IMG/VR virus record: IMGVR_UViG_3300033984_000293
Location: 92,627-156,626 of that record
DNA length: 64,000 nt
Origin: a virus
Direction: 5' to 3' (one strand)
In this document: positions 41,428 to 49,597 of the stretch, one piece after another
Layout: every line of letters starts with the position of its first letter
Numbering within the stretch: position 1 is the stretch's first letter
Program-made: the position numbers and the translations under genes
Notes under the pieces: generated by a model
What the model saw: only the letters and a program-made list of their open reading frames with translations
Told to the model about the DNA's origin: nothing
Database searches by the model: none

Positions 41428-42161
41428 TGAATTACGGAAGAGAGTTTCAAAAGTTCGCAATGAGCGAAAGAGGGGTTTCAAGTCTTAACTTAGATTACTA
41501 CCAAAAACATATTGAGAGTGTTACCCCATATATCTTGGAAGAAAGAGAGATGAGAGCAACTCAACTTGATATCTTTTCTCGACTTATGATGGACCGAATT
41601 ATTTGGGTTTCAGGACCGGTTGAGAGTCAGATGGCATCTATTATCCAAGCACAACTTATCTTCTTGGAAACGACCGATAAAAAGGATATCAGTATGTATC
41701 TTGACACACCGGGAGGTTCCGTATTGTCAGGTCTTGGAATCCGAGATACTATGAACTACATCAAACCGGATGTTGCAACATTAAATGTTGGAATGTGTGC
41801 GTCTATGGGTTCTGTGTTAGTATCTTCAGGAACAAAAGGAAAAAGAAGTTCATTAATCTTCTCAAAGATTATGACACATATGGTGTCTCACGGAACACAA
41901 GGAAATGTTCAGGACACTCGTATTAACCAATTCGAGGCAGAGAAATATAACTATATGTTATTCAAAATCTTGGCAGAGAACTGCGGGAAAACATTTGATG
42001 AGATGTATGAGTCATCAAGAAATGACAAATGGTTCAACTCGGATGAGGCAAAATCATTTGGTTTAATTGACAACATCGTTGGATTAGAGACAAACAAATC
42101 TATGACAGAAATGATGGTTGGGTTTGATGAGTTCTACACTAAAGAAATCTTAAAACGATAA
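41427..42161 (+). CDS. clpP: ClpP-like serine protease
   Basis: 244 residues. The catalytic triad is in place: Ser126 in 'GMCASMGS', His151 in 'MTHMVSHG', Asp200 in 'SSRNDKW', with the ClpP spacings of 25 and 49. N-terminal 'VTPYILEEREMRATQLDIFS' and 'SIIQAQLIFLETTDKKDISM' match Bacteroidota ClpP. It degrades proteins with a Clp ATPase, or alone as a phage protease; no ClpX/ClpA is in the window. Could also serve as a prohead protease, as ClpP-like folds do in lambdoid phages. Confidence 0.93.
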   Translation: MNYGREFQKFAMSERGVSSLNLDYYQKHIESVTPYILEEREMRATQLDIFSRLMMDRIIWVSGPVESQMASIIQAQLIFLETTDKKDISMYLDTPGGSVLSGLGIRDTMNYIKPDVATLNVGMCASMGSVLVSSGTKGKRSSLIFSKIMTHMVSHGTQGNVQDTRINQFEAEKYNYMLFKILAENCGKTFDEMYESSRNDKWFNSDEAKSFGLIDNIVGLETNKSMTEMMVGFDEFYTKEILKR

Positions 42162-42165
42162 TACG

Positions 42166-42720
42166 ATGGCAAACACGATGACAACTTATGTTAAGGTTGG
42201 AAACCTTAACGAAGAAACTTTTAACAAATTAAATGGTCTTCTTGAAAAAGATAGTGATAATACTTCATATGTAGATATTATAAATCACGTCAATAAATTA
42301 TACGGAACTGAATTTAGTGAACCTGATAATTTTATGGATAGAGGATGGATGGAAGAGAATGTTGGTTCTAAATGGTTCACCATTGAATGTGATGTGGATG
42401 AATATTCGTCAGAGGTTGATTTAGTTATAGAAACTGCTTGGACAGTTCCAACGGAATATCTTCAAAAGATTGTTGAGTACATAGGTGGTGATGTTGTGGT
42501 ATACGGAACTTATGAAGACGAGTCATACGACCCAATAGGAGCATTTGTATACGCGGTGGACTACGATGATATTGAAGATTACGAAGAAGTGGAACACGAT
42601 AGAATCTTTGAGGACGATGATTATTTGGAAGAGATGTACGATGGATTATACGAACTTCGTGATTCTCTATATGAAGGTTATCGTGAAGTTATGGACGAAA
42701 GAAGTATTGAGGAAGATTAA
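42166..42720 (+). CDS. DUF1281/Api92-like ferredoxin-fold protein
   Basis: 184 residues. 'TTYVKVGNLNEETFNKLNGL', then 'NVGSKWFTIECDV', 'VDLVIETAWTVP' and 'YEDESYDPIGAFVY' follow the order seen in Api92-like/DUF1281 proteins of phages and mobile elements. Acidic C-terminal tail. In the clpP operon, 4 bp after it. Family call moderately sure. Confidence 0.6.
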   Translation: MANTMTTYVKVGNLNEETFNKLNGLLEKDSDNTSYVDIINHVNKLYGTEFSEPDNFMDRGWMEENVGSKWFTIECDVDEYSSEVDLVIETAWTVPTEYLQKIVEYIGGDVVVYGTYEDESYDPIGAFVYAVDYDDIEDYEEVEHDRIFEDDDYLEEMYDGLYELRDSLYEGYREVMDERSIEED

Positions 42721-42739
42721 ACCATTATAAAAAACAAAT

Positions 42740-43081
42740 ATGAAATCACATTTTAGAAAAACGGAGTATTACACCTCCCACAACGCCAACGCTCCGGTGG
42801 AGTTAGATAGCGAAAAATTCCCTGAATTCAAGGGAGAAACTGAAGAAGAATTTTTACAATACGTCTACGATAATTTAGACGGATGGATTGACGGAGAAGG
42901 AGAACCATTGTTTGACGAAGAAACACAAGACGCATTGTATGAATTACAACACGGGTCAATGGAAGAATATTGGGGGTCTTATCAAAACTATTTTGAGGGA
43001 GAACTGCAAGTAGGAGAACCAACACCTAAAGATAATTACAAAAACGGTAATTTCAAAACAATAGATTCAATCTCAATTTAA
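42740..43081 (+). CDS. Hypothetical protein
   Basis: 113 residues: 'TEYYTSHNANAPVELDSEKF', 'PEFKGETEEEFLQYVYDN'. The 58936 protein has the same order of motifs ('REYYETSITKQPVEL', 'PELDGMTQEEAINYVEVN'), so they are paralogues. Function unknown. Confidence 0.65.
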   Translation: MKSHFRKTEYYTSHNANAPVELDSEKFPEFKGETEEEFLQYVYDNLDGWIDGEGEPLFDEETQDALYELQHGSMEEYWGSYQNYFEGELQVGEPTPKDNYKNGNFKTIDSISI

Positions 43082-43088
43082 TAATTTT

Positions 43089-43379
43089 ATGAAAAAAATA
43101 CTTATAATACTTACATTATTGTTATCTGCTCAAATTTATTCACAATCAACTCAGGTAGATAAACTTCCGGAACCAATGGAATACGGACAAAAGATTTTCT
43201 ACGATAAAGAAGGTCATTTAATTGTTGAAACAAAAAAGAATTTGAATCAGGAAGAGATTGAAACCGTAAAACAATATGTTAAGACATATTACAAAAAATA
43301 TGATTGGTCTTCACCCGAGATTTTTGATAAGTCATTTTTTTCAAGAAAAGAAATTTTACGTTTTTACCGAATTAAATAA
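43089..43379 (+). CDS. Small secreted protein
   Basis: 96 residues with a signal peptide ('MKKILIILTLLLSAQIYSQS', cleavage near residue 18-19). The rest is charged and helical. Would be exported to the periplasm. Last gene of the clpP operon. Not recognised. Confidence 0.68.
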   Translation: MKKILIILTLLLSAQIYSQSTQVDKLPEPMEYGQKIFYDKEGHLIVETKKNLNQEEIETVKQYVKTYYKKYDWSSPEIFDKSFFSRKEILRFYRIK

Positions 43380-43385
43380 TAAAAA

Positions 43386-43416
43386 GAAACCCTCAACTAT
43401 TGTTGGGGGTTTTTAT
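43386..43416 (+). terminator. Rho-independent terminator
   Basis: AAACCCTCAAC / GTTGGGGGTTT stem and T-run, closing the clpP operon and facing the 43397 gene. Confidence 0.8.
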
Positions 43417-44515
43417 CTTTTAATAGGTAATATAACTTACTTAATTTCTTTGTCATCTTAAGACAAATGTTTCTCGTTTGATTAATTTCATATTTGAAGA
43501 ATCGTTCATAATCTTTACCAAACCTTGTTATCTTACCTAAATATTTATCAAAATATTTTTGTTTATCACCACTGAATCCCATCATTGATTCAAAAAAGTT
43601 GTCCGATAAAAAGTCCCTCATTCCACCAGCCTTCCAATTTAATAACGTTTTGAAAAATTTTTGTAATGTAATGTCAACCATTTCTTCATCGGTTGCGTCC
43701 TTTGGATAATCTATATTGTTATCATCAAATGTTTCTTTTATTTGAGGAATAATTACTTTTAAATCTTCTCTTAATTTTTCATAACTTAAGTTAGCCCCTT
43801 CTCTATAATTCTCATAAACTTTATGATTTGTTATGAATTTATAAAACTCCTCTTTTGTTATACCACTCTCTTTTAATGCCGCGAAAATTTCAGTTGCTCT
43901 AACCAAATTTTCTGTGGTGTGAGCAAAATACATATAACCCAATAATTGATTCAATGGTGGTATGTTTCCAAATTTTCTTTGTGAACCAATATTATAATTA
44001 ACTCTTTTATGTGTTTTGACTATTGAGTTAACGGATTCATCATAAGCGTGTTTTAGTTCGTGAGCTAAACTTGAAACCATAATAGTTCGTTCTTTTTTGA
44101 ACTCATCAATCACTTCTTGAGTTGTCACATCATTGTCAATTACAAAACTAATTGATAATATAACCTTGTTCATATTTTGGTTTGATTCAAAATTAAACTT
44201 GGCATTCATTTTAACCTTCCCGTGATGAGTCATACCTATTAATGAAATTTTAGGTAATTCACCGTCTGCACTACGATAGTCGTTTATATCATCAACATTA
44301 AAAGACACCTTTATTGTCTTAAATTTATAATCATTAATTTGGAAATCACCTTTTAAAGTAATTGTCTTTGTTAGAAAAGAATTTATGTCATCATTAGGGT
44401 TAATTCCGGATATAATTTTGTCGTATAGTTGTTGAGCAATTTCAACGATGTTAGTTGGAACACCTACGGCTTCGGTCAATTTAATATATTGTTTTTCGTT
44501 GATTCTAATTTTCAT
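43397..44515 (-). CDS. Tagged zinc metallopeptidase (HExxH)
   Basis: 372 residues. The tag 'MKIRINEKQYIKLTEAVG' ends in LTE. A beta-rich region follows, then 'MVSSLAHELKHAYDESVNSI' with H152, E153 and H156 as the zincin site. The layout matches the 13159 protein, which is probably a paralogue. The C-terminal 200 residues are helical. TATTTAT lies exactly 4 bases before the ATG. Likely packaged; substrate unknown. Confidence 0.75.
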   Translation of the reverse strand: MKIRINEKQYIKLTEAVGVPTNIVEIAQQLYDKIISGINPNDDINSFLTKTITLKGDFQINDYKFKTIKVSFNVDDINDYRSADGELPKISLIGMTHHGKVKMNAKFNFESNQNMNKVILSISFVIDNDVTTQEVIDEFKKERTIMVSSLAHELKHAYDESVNSIVKTHKRVNYNIGSQRKFGNIPPLNQLLGYMYFAHTTENLVRATEIFAALKESGITKEEFYKFITNHKVYENYREGANLSYEKLREDLKVIIPQIKETFDDNNIDYPKDATDEEMVDITLQKFFKTLLNWKAGGMRDFLSDNFFESMMGFSGDKQKYFDKYLGKITRFGKDYERFFKYEINQTRNICLKMTKKLSKLYYLLKDKNPQQ

Positions 44516-44519
44516 AATT

Positions 44520-44526
44520 ATAAATA
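44520..44526 (-). promoter_or_regulatory. Late-type TATTTAT box
   Basis: Exactly 4 bases before the ATG at 44515. Confidence 0.6.
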
Positions 44527-44537
44527 CTCGTAAAAAT

Positions 44538-44566
44538 AAAAAACCCTCTGATTCAGAGGGAATTTG
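44538..44566 (-). terminator. Rho-independent terminator
   Basis: CCCTCTGATTCAGAGGG palindrome followed by a T-run on the minus strand, about 110 bases after the 44678 gene. The rest of this gap (44567-44677) is AT-rich with nothing recognised. Confidence 0.75.
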
Positions 44567-44677
44567 GGTCTTGATAATTTATTAATTCTATTGATAATAA
44601 ATAATATTTTAAAAATAATAACTAGTTAATATTGCTCTAGTAAAAAATAAATATCTTAAATTTTATAAAAATTCCGA

Positions 44678-45094
44678 TTATTTTAAAATTGTTTTTACAC
44701 GAATGTGAAAATTATCTTCAAACCATTTTTTGAACGGTTCTTCCCATCTGTCACCAAAAATACTATCTAATTGATTTGATAAATGAGTATTCTCAAATTC
44801 AAGTATTGGGGAATCTTTAATATTTTTTTTTAATTGATGGCGGTCATACTCATGTCCTGTTGGTGGCAAAGCACTCTCATCTTCAATCCAATATTCTTTA
44901 TCATACCATCTAAATAAAGTATTCTCGCCCCACCCTTCTTCATAATCACCTTCATAGAATTCCACAGCGTAATCAACCTCATTACCCATATCGTCAGAAC
45001 CAGGTGTCCAACCAATATTATTAACATCAAACATATTGTTAAGATGTTTAACGACTAAGTCATTAATTTTATTTTCAGTTATAATAAATTTCAT
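44678..45094 (-). CDS. Tagged protein with KWxEExF..V C-terminal motif
   Basis: 138 residues from the ATG at 45094, fixed by the TATTTAT box 4 bases upstream. Tag 'MKFIITENKINDLVVKHL'. An acidic centre leads to 'FKKWFEDNFHIRVKTILK', the C-terminal motif shared with 47458, 49079 and 54577, and the constant unit of the repeat proteins. Function unknown. Confidence 0.68.
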   Translation of the reverse strand: MKFIITENKINDLVVKHLNNMFDVNNIGWTPGSDDMGNEVDYAVEFYEGDYEEGWGENTLFRWYDKEYWIEDESALPPTGHEYDRHQLKKNIKDSPILEFENTHLSNQLDSIFGDRWEEPFKKWFEDNFHIRVKTILK

Positions 45095-45098
45095 ATCA

Positions 45099-45105
45099 AT
45101 AAATA
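45099..45105 (-). promoter_or_regulatory. Late-type TATTTAT box
   Basis: Exactly 4 bases before the ATG at 45094. Confidence 0.6.
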
Positions 45106-45128
45106 TTTGATTTTCCATTATAAAACAA

Positions 45129-45150
45129 AAAATCACCAATTAAGGTGATT
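45129..45150 (-). terminator. Weak terminator hairpin
   Basis: AATCACC / GGTGATT stem between the 45190 and 44678 genes. Confidence 0.5.
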
Positions 45151-45189
45151 ATTTTCCACTAAAACAGATATTTTAGTCATTATTTTCCA

Positions 45190-45483
45190 TTAAGGGTTGT
45201 GTAATATATGTGTCTTATCTTTTGTTAAATACTTAAAAACACAATTATCTTCAGTAACAAATGGGTAAAATCCCGTAATATCACTAATAAAATTATCAAT
45301 TATTAACTCATTACCATTTTTAAAGACTAAAATTCGGTGAAAAGTTAATGGATTATACTCAATATTTTTCACGTTTTTAACAATTATTTCGTAATTCTTC
45401 TTTTTATCAATGCGAACCACAAATTTAATATCCGGATAAAATACTTTTATAACCTTCCTTAAACCATTTAACTTATCCATCAT
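45190..45483 (-). CDS. Hypothetical protein
   Basis: 97 residues, beta-rich and basic ('VIKVFYPDIKFVVRIDKKKN'). The start could be the next Met. No tag. Not recognised. Confidence 0.58.
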   Translation of the reverse strand: MMDKLNGLRKVIKVFYPDIKFVVRIDKKKNYEIIVKNVKNIEYNPLTFHRILVFKNGNELIIDNFISDITGFYPFVTEDNCVFKYLTKDKTHILHNP

Positions 45484-45499
45484 AGTTTAATTATAAGAA

Positions 45500-45526
45500 A
45501 CAAAAACCCCCAATCAAGGGGGTTAT
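45500..45526 (-). terminator. Rho-independent terminator
   Basis: AACCCCC / GGGGGTT stem with T-run on the minus strand after the 45546 gene. Confidence 0.8.
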
Positions 45527-45545
45527 TGTTTTATTAATTTAAATA

Positions 45546-46619
45546 TTAAATCAACGAATCATATGTTTGTTGTCCAACAATTCCATCTACCGCAAGACCA
45601 TTATCTTTTTGATATTGTTTAACCATTTCTTTTGTGGTTGGTCCATAAATACCGTCACATTTTTCAACATCATCTTTACATGCTTCAACATCAGTAGTTA
45701 TAGAACCCGAAGTTGTTCCACTATATCCAATTTCAATTAATATTTTTTGAACTTGTTTAACTAAATGACCTTTCGCATTTAACCCAATGACTTTATTATC
45801 TTCAGTTACCGCTGACCAATCTGTATCAGTTGGTTGTACATATCCGGATGCGTTTTTTGAAATATCTTTAAATTTAAGTACAGGTTTTGTTCCATCCCAC
45901 TCCCAAGTACCTCTACTTTTACCAGTTCCTTGACCTTTATTCCAAACATAAACATCACCATCATCATAAATTCTCATTTGGCTATCAGTATCATTTGGGT
46001 CAGTAGAATTGACTATCACTAAATCCCATATATTTTCATCATCTTCTAATTTATCCATTTTATCAAATTTCCAATTTGAGTCTTTATTACCTTCATAATA
46101 TTTAACAACATCTTCCCATTTATCTTTATTTGTAGATTCAGTTTTTGCTGGTGCCGCAGCCGCAGGTGCAACATCTTTCAATGGTTTTGTTATTTTTTTA
46201 AATGTTAATACCGGAAATTCATCACCATCAATATTTAGTTTAATAGGTGTTGTAATAACAGATTTAAACTTATTTAGTCTTGTAATAATTTTATTTAAAT
46301 CATCTCCTTGACTAAATTCTCCTTTAATCATATCGGTAAAACTAGAATAACCTGTTTTTTTATCGGCAAATAATGTTAGTAATCGATGAAGTTCACTTGC
46401 ATATGTAATCTTATTAAGACCATCTATTATATCTTGAGGCTCAGTTCCCATTCCGGATGCACCATCAATCATATTTTTGTATGCAAGTTGAGCGTTTTGT
46501 TCTTTTTTACTAACAGGGGGGCGTTGTTCACCAATTTCTTGTTCTGAAATAACAACACCTCGTTGATATCCCAAAAGGTATTTCATATACCCAAGTTCTT
46601 CTGTAATTATATTTTTCAT
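45546..46619 (-). CDS. Tagged protein with C-terminal peptidoglycan-binding domain
   Basis: 357 residues. The long tag 'IITEELGYMKYLLGYQRG' runs into VISEQE. A helical region follows, then an Ala-rich linker, a small beta domain ('MRIYDDGDVYVWNKGQGTGK', similar to domains of the 3602 protein), and a peptidoglycan-binding domain over residues 283-357 ('GHLVKQVQKILIEIGY', 'DGIYGPTTKEMVKQYQKDNG', 'DGIVGQQTYDSL'). Probably a virion protein that binds the host cell wall. No catalytic domain seen. Confidence 0.78.
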   Translation of the reverse strand: MKNIITEELGYMKYLLGYQRGVVISEQEIGEQRPPVSKKEQNAQLAYKNMIDGASGMGTEPQDIIDGLNKITYASELHRLLTLFADKKTGYSSFTDMIKGEFSQGDDLNKIITRLNKFKSVITTPIKLNIDGDEFPVLTFKKITKPLKDVAPAAAAPAKTESTNKDKWEDVVKYYEGNKDSNWKFDKMDKLEDDENIWDLVIVNSTDPNDTDSQMRIYDDGDVYVWNKGQGTGKSRGTWEWDGTKPVLKFKDISKNASGYVQPTDTDWSAVTEDNKVIGLNAKGHLVKQVQKILIEIGYSGTTSGSITTDVEACKDDVEKCDGIYGPTTKEMVKQYQKDNGLAVDGIVGQQTYDSLI

Positions 46620-46637
46620 AATTTAAATTTCTTTATT

Positions 46638-46644
46638 ATAAATA
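46638..46644 (-). promoter_or_regulatory. Late-type TATTTAT box
   Basis: Lies 18 bases before the ATG at 46619. Confidence 0.45.
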
Positions 46645-46656
46645 TACCAATAAAGA

Positions 46657-46686
46657 AAAAACCCCACTTTATAGGTGGGGTTTTTA
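46657..46686 (-). terminator. Rho-independent terminator
   Basis: AAACCCCAC / GTGGGGTTT stem with T-runs, right after the 46687 gene. Confidence 0.85.
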
Positions 46687-46872
46687 TTAATCTTCAGATG
46701 ATACCATTAAGTAGTAGTTAATTCCTTGATACTTAAAAAAGATATTTCTTAAATTTGTCACAGGAGGAGCTGAGGACCATAATTCTGTTTTACCTATTTG
46801 TCCCTCCATAGGTTTAATTATACATTTTTTATCCGTGAACTTAATTGTTCTTGTAATTTGTGATTCTTCCAT
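46687..46872 (-). CDS. Small hypothetical protein
   Basis: 61 residues, beta-rich ('RTIKFTDKKCIIKPMEGQIG'). Single gene closed by a strong terminator. Not recognised. Confidence 0.58.
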   Translation of the reverse strand: MEESQITRTIKFTDKKCIIKPMEGQIGKTELWSSAPPVTNLRNIFFKYQGINYYLMVSSED

Positions 46873-46923
46873 ATAGTCGTTTTTAAAAAAATAGTCAATA
46901 TGTTTGAAACAGTAAATGTATTT

Positions 46924-47040
46924 TTATAATTGTGACTTTAATCTTGAAAGGATTTCGTTGTTTTTATTCATTATTTTTAATTTCTTAACAACATTCACTC
47001 TGTTTTTTTTAGGTTTCCCTGGTTTTCTTGATTTTGACAT
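46924..47040 (-). CDS. Very small basic protein
   Basis: 38 residues: 'MSKSRKPGKPKKNRVNVVKK' then 'LKIMNKNNEILSRLKSQL'. Strongly basic N-terminus suggests nucleic-acid binding. Lies 25 bp after the 47066 gene. Short, so moderate confidence. Confidence 0.5.
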   Translation of the reverse strand: MSKSRKPGKPKKNRVNVVKKLKIMNKNNEILSRLKSQL

Positions 47041-47065
47041 AATAATGATTTACTAATAAGTATTG

Positions 47066-47458
47066 CTATTCTTCATTTTTAAAATGTAGTCCCGCCTTAC
47101 CAAACGACCAAGAGGTTAAATCAATCCCCATATATTTCAAATCATCTACCATTTCAGGTTCAAAAGCCCAATTTAACGGGTATTTTTTTGCAACGGAATT
47201 TTTAAAATGTTTTTCTTTATACTCATCACATAACTCTACAGGAATTGGAACTTCAGAATCAATTACAAGTATGTAATCGTATTTATCCCTCCAACTATCG
47301 GCAAACTTCCAACGTTCCTCACCTTTATATAAATTAACAATATGAACACTGAAGTTATACTTCGTGTCGGAACAAGTCATTTTATTTATCCTCTTATTAC
47401 CAAACGTGTTCATATATTTGGTAATCATTCTAGGGACTGCTTCGTCTTCTATATTCAT
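47066..47458 (-). CDS. Hypothetical protein
   Basis: 130 residues, with 'KMTCSDTKYNFSVHIVNLYK' and 'WAFEPEMVDDLKYMGIDL'. Shares one base with the stop of 47458. Not recognised. Confidence 0.62.
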   Translation of the reverse strand: MNIEDEAVPRMITKYMNTFGNKRINKMTCSDTKYNFSVHIVNLYKGEERWKFADSWRDKYDYILVIDSEVPIPVELCDEYKEKHFKNSVAKKYPLNWAFEPEMVDDLKYMGIDLTSWSFGKAGLHFKNEE

Positions 47459-47829
47459 TATATCCTTTCAATTGTTTTAACATTATAACCGTATACCTTT
47501 TCAAACCAATCTTTTAATAACTCATCAAAATATTGACTAAACATAGATTCTATATTTGGGAATGAATAATGTTCTCCGTATCGTAGTATTGGTAAATCTT
47601 CTTCTTCACCCTCATCACCCGGTTCACTTTGATATTGCATAACCCAATCGTCATCTTCGTAATCTTCTTCAATATCATTATAAAAATTCAAAACATCCCA
47701 ATCAACATAATCTCCTTTTTCTTGAACCCAATAATCATAAGATTTTTCGGTGTGGTCTAAATTTGAATAGGGTTGCATTACTTTATCAAAGATAGAGAAC
47801 AACTTATCATATTTAATTTTAATATCCAT
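47458..47829 (-). CDS. Acidic protein with KWxEExF..V-type C-terminal motif
   Basis: 123 residues from the ATG at 47829, 1 base after the upstream stop. The end 'FSQYFDELLKDWFEKVYGYN' then 'VKTIERI' matches the C-terminal motif of its relatives. No MKIIITES tag; translated from the tagged operon 49038-47066. Confidence 0.63.
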   Translation of the reverse strand: MDIKIKYDKLFSIFDKVMQPYSNLDHTEKSYDYWVQEKGDYVDWDVLNFYNDIEEDYEDDDWVMQYQSEPGDEGEEEDLPILRYGEHYSFPNIESMFSQYFDELLKDWFEKVYGYNVKTIERI

Positions 47830-47830
47830 A

Positions 47831-48202
47831 TTACCAAGTTCTGCAAGCCCAATATTTAGCTTTCCATCTTGGTCCCGGATTATCACAATTCATTCTTGCT
47901 CTAAAAGATTTTCTTCTAGCAGGATTATTTTTCTTAATGACCATTCGTTTTCCTTTTGCAGATTTTCCACCAAAACCAAAGTTAACCTTAACAACATTTC
48001 CTTTGTCGTTCTTAACATAAACTTTGAATTTCTTAATATCTCCTTGCATAATTTTACCAAGTTGAACTTTACGTCCCTGATATTCCGCCTCAGTCAACAA
48101 ATCACCAACAACAAAGTTGGTCTCCTCAACTGAACCATAAAAACTATCATCTAATTCATTGAATAGTCTATTGTATTGTGATTCTGTAATTATTATTTTC
48201 AT
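47831..48202 (-). CDS. Tagged basic protein with Cys-rich C-terminal tail
   Basis: 123 residues. The tag is 'MKIIITESQYNRLFNELD'. The basic C-terminus 'RRKSFRARMNCDNPGPRWKA' then 'KYWACRTW' is a motif type I associate with phage proteins. Probably packaged; the basic tail could bind DNA. Confidence 0.68.
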   Translation of the reverse strand: MKIIITESQYNRLFNELDDSFYGSVEETNFVVGDLLTEAEYQGRKVQLGKIMQGDIKKFKVYVKNDKGNVVKVNFGFGGKSAKGKRMVIKKNNPARRKSFRARMNCDNPGPRWKAKYWACRTW

Positions 48203-49038
48203 TTTTTATAACTTGTCATTGTCGGTTTATTTCCTGTTCCCACTTTTGGGTCTTTCTTTTCTGCTCTTCTCTTTTGTTGAGTCATCGCTTTCTTCTCATC
48301 CTTATCATACGATGAAGCCACCTTAGGTGTTTCAGATGAAACCTTTTTTGATGGACGACATTTTGGATATGACTTACCATCAGCATCCTTTCTTCCACAA
48401 GGTGGATGTTTCCCGTCAACTTTTTTGCTTACATCAACCCACTTTTCCTTAAACCAATTACGCAAATCTTCATTAACATTTTCGTTCTTTGGTTTAATTC
48501 CTTTTTTCTTCATGTTGATTGCAATTGCTGCTTGTTGTGCCGGACTTGAAGCTTCATTAGTTTCCTCAGATTCGTTAGCCGATTTTTTAACTGTTCTCCA
48601 TCCACCACCTTTTGATTTATATCGTTTGGCTGCAGCACCATTACAATATGCACTCGGACAAACTTTATATTTTGACCTTGCCCAAGCCAAACTTCGAGAC
48701 CATAACTCAGGATTGGTTGGTTTATTCTTACCTTCGGTTAACTGATTATCACCGGAACAATGTTTATCAAAATAATTATAAATTAGTTCTTTAAATTCAT
48801 TTTCAAGTAGTTCTAAAAAATCATCTTTATCCATACCATCAAAATCATTAATGTCCGTAAAATAATCTTCAGCGTTGTATTTAACACCTTCCATAAAATG
48901 CTCATCATTGTCATAATCACAAACATACATACCATCCATTAAGTTGTATAGGAAATTTTCAATTCTATGTATTCTTCTTCTAATTGAAGAATCCATCTCC
49001 AATAACTTGTATTGTCTTTCTGTAATTATAACTTTCAT
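48199..49038 (-). CDS. Tagged protein with DUF5872-like region
   Basis: 279 residues. Tag 'MKVIITERQYKLLEMDSSIR'. Residues about 10-95 are an acidic helical domain related to the 53904 protein ('IRRRIHRIENFLYNL'). Then 'LWSRSLAWARSKYKVCPSAY' and 'GGGWRTVKK', followed by 'DGKSYPKCRPSKKV': the DUF5872-like patterns found in phages and giant viruses. The tail is very basic. TATTTAT is 4 bases upstream. Likely a packaged DNA-associated protein (inference). Confidence 0.7.
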   Translation of the reverse strand: MKVIITERQYKLLEMDSSIRRRIHRIENFLYNLMDGMYVCDYDNDEHFMEGVKYNAEDYFTDINDFDGMDKDDFLELLENEFKELIYNYFDKHCSGDNQLTEGKNKPTNPELWSRSLAWARSKYKVCPSAYCNGAAAKRYKSKGGGWRTVKKSANESEETNEASSPAQQAAIAINMKKKGIKPKNENVNEDLRNWFKEKWVDVSKKVDGKHPPCGRKDADGKSYPKCRPSKKVSSETPKVASSYDKDEKKAMTQQKRRAEKKDPKVGTGNKPTMTSYKK

Positions 49039-49042
49039 ATAA

Positions 49043-49077
49043 ATAAATATCCCCCAACTACTAAATAGTAATGGGGG
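49043..49077 (-). promoter_or_regulatory. Terminator fused to a late-type promoter box
   Basis: A CCCCCA...TGGGGG hairpin (49051-49077) ends the 49079 gene; the TATTTAT box at 49043-49049 follows at once, exactly 4 bases before the ATG at 49038. The same arrangement occurs at 55661-55695. Confidence 0.6.
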
Positions 49078-49078
49078 A

Positions 49079-49321
49079 TTATTTAAGTTCTACATTAAAT
49101 TTATTGGAGAACCATTTATGTAATTGAGGGTAGTATGTTCCGTCACCAAACCAACCATTTAAATCTGAATGAACCTCACCTGCAAATCCAACTTGTTTAC
49201 TGATTTTATAATATATACAAACACCACCAATACTCATAGAATTTTCTAAATCACACATCTCTCTATCACCATAGGTAAGTTCCAAATATTTGATAATTAA
49301 CTCTTCTTTTTTAGGATTCAC
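49079..49321 (-). CDS. Small protein with KWF..KF C-terminal motif
   Basis: 80 residues: 'MNPKKEELIIKYLELTYGDR' and end 'YYPQLHKWFSNKFNVELK'. The N-terminus matches that of the 54923 protein ('MNRKKELIFKYFDMTF'). Untagged family member. Overlaps upstream gene by 11 bp. Confidence 0.65.
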   Translation of the reverse strand: MNPKKEELIIKYLELTYGDREMCDLENSMSIGGVCIYYKISKQVGFAGEVHSDLNGWFGDGTYYPQLHKWFSNKFNVELK

Positions 49322-49592
49322 TCTTTAAAGTATTTGGTTGGATGGTAGCATCTTCAAAAGATTCTGTGGAAACAAACTCACTTTTCATATATTCAATTAC
49401 GTGTTCAAACATTTCATAATCTTTAAAATCACCTCGTTTGTGTCCAGCCTTCATTAATAATGACATACCCGCAGCCAACATCATTGTTGTTTGCTTGACT
49501 GATAATAATTCTTGGTCTTTTGGGAATCCAATATCAAAATAGTTTCTCTTATCTTCTCGTCTCCAAGTTACTCCAACTGTTAAACTGTCCAT
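49311..49592 (-). CDS. Hypothetical protein
   Basis: 93 residues with 'QTTMMLAAGMSLLMKAGHKR', a mildly hydrophobic Met-rich helix. Not recognised. Confidence 0.6.
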   Translation of the reverse strand: MDSLTVGVTWRREDKRNYFDIGFPKDQELLSVKQTTMMLAAGMSLLMKAGHKRGDFKDYEMFEHVIEYMKSEFVSTESFEDATIQPNTLKSES

Positions 49593-49597
49593 AATTT

